From Gammaproteobacteria bacterium (GTDB lineage: Bacteria > Pseudomonadota > Gammaproteobacteria > SZUA-229), in the NCBI GenBank assembly GCA_027858635.1, contig JAQICG010000231.1, forward strand, positions 1 through 5,428: DNA of 5,428 nucleotides, in the 5' to 3' direction. Below are positions 5,262-5,428 of this stretch, in pieces. A program made the translations under genes and the position numbers. The number at the start of each line of letters is the position of its first letter. Position 1 is the stretch's first letter. Below the pieces are notes generated by a model. The model saw only the letters and a program-made list of their open reading frames with translations. It was not told the DNA's origin and searched no databases.

Positions 5262-5428
5262 ATGCACTTCGATTACACCACCCTGGAGGCCCTGCGGCAA
5301 AATCACCCCGCCTGGCGCCTGCTGGCCAGCCCGCATGCGCCGCTGATGGCGAGTTTTTTCCAGCAGGTGTTCGTGGATAAAAATGCCCGCGTGATCGCCC
5401 AGGCCGATCTGGCGGAAGCGCTAGAGGA
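5262..5428 (+). CDS. jetA: DUF3375 protein, JetA-like kleisin subunit of a Wadjet system (3' partial)
   Basis: The first 55 codons are visible before the window ends. The start MHFDYTTLEALRQNHPAWRL is followed by LASPHAPLMASFFQQVFVD and then NARVIAQADLAEALE. This is the characteristic opening of DUF3375 proteins: a 'LR..HPAWRLL...HAPL..SF....F' block and then 'Q.DL.EALED'. DUF3375 is JetA of Wadjet, an SMC-type complex (JetA kleisin, JetB, JetC ATPase, JetD nuclease) that recognises small circular DNA and cleaves plasmids. Family members are several hundred residues long, so most of the gene and the likely jetB, jetC and jetD genes lie outside. ATG 5262 fits the family start; no clear ribosome site precedes it, and TTG 5244 would add six residues. 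The rest of the operon is inferred. Confidence 0.83.
   Translation, partial: MHFDYTTLEALRQNHPAWRLLASPHAPLMASFFQQVFVDKNARVIAQADLAEALE

Overview
The window looks like a piece of a gammaproteobacterial chromosome, probably from an environmental lineage. This is inferred from the moderately GC-rich coding sequence, the protein family types, the IS200-like REP-associated transposase and its palindromes; the genus cannot be named from the sequence alone. Every supported gene is on the + strand.

Left (1-462): the last 30 codons of a flavin/NAD(P)H oxidoreductase overlap a small membrane-anchored cytochrome b5-like heme protein, so the pair is probably one electron-transfer unit. Middle-left (463-1786): there is no intact gene. 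A 10-bp perfect hairpin and a short palindrome of the type often seen as dispersed REP-like elements lie ahead of a decayed REP-associated tyrosine transposase (RAYT). I could rebuild the RAYT across three frames from its start to its stop. It is bracketed by two copies of a short sequence in inverted orientation. Middle (1787-2469): a vapB-vapC toxin-antitoxin pair with overlapping stop and start and a clear palindromic operator in front. The toxin reading frame runs about 40 residues past the usual family end.

Right (2698-5428): an intact 813-residue helicase combines a PIF1-like superfamily 1B motor, an HRDC domain and a C-terminal helix-turn-helix domain. About 120 bases downstream, after promoter-like sequence, begins a DUF3375 protein (JetA, the kleisin-like subunit of the Wadjet anti-plasmid system). 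It is cut by the window edge.

Taken together, the window runs from a housekeeping-type redox pair into an accessory region: transposase debris, a toxin-antitoxin pair, a helicase and the first gene of what is likely a Wadjet defence operon. The most interesting open question is whether the PIF1-HRDC-HTH helicase is a partner of the adjacent Wadjet locus or only a neighbour; the sequence alone cannot decide.
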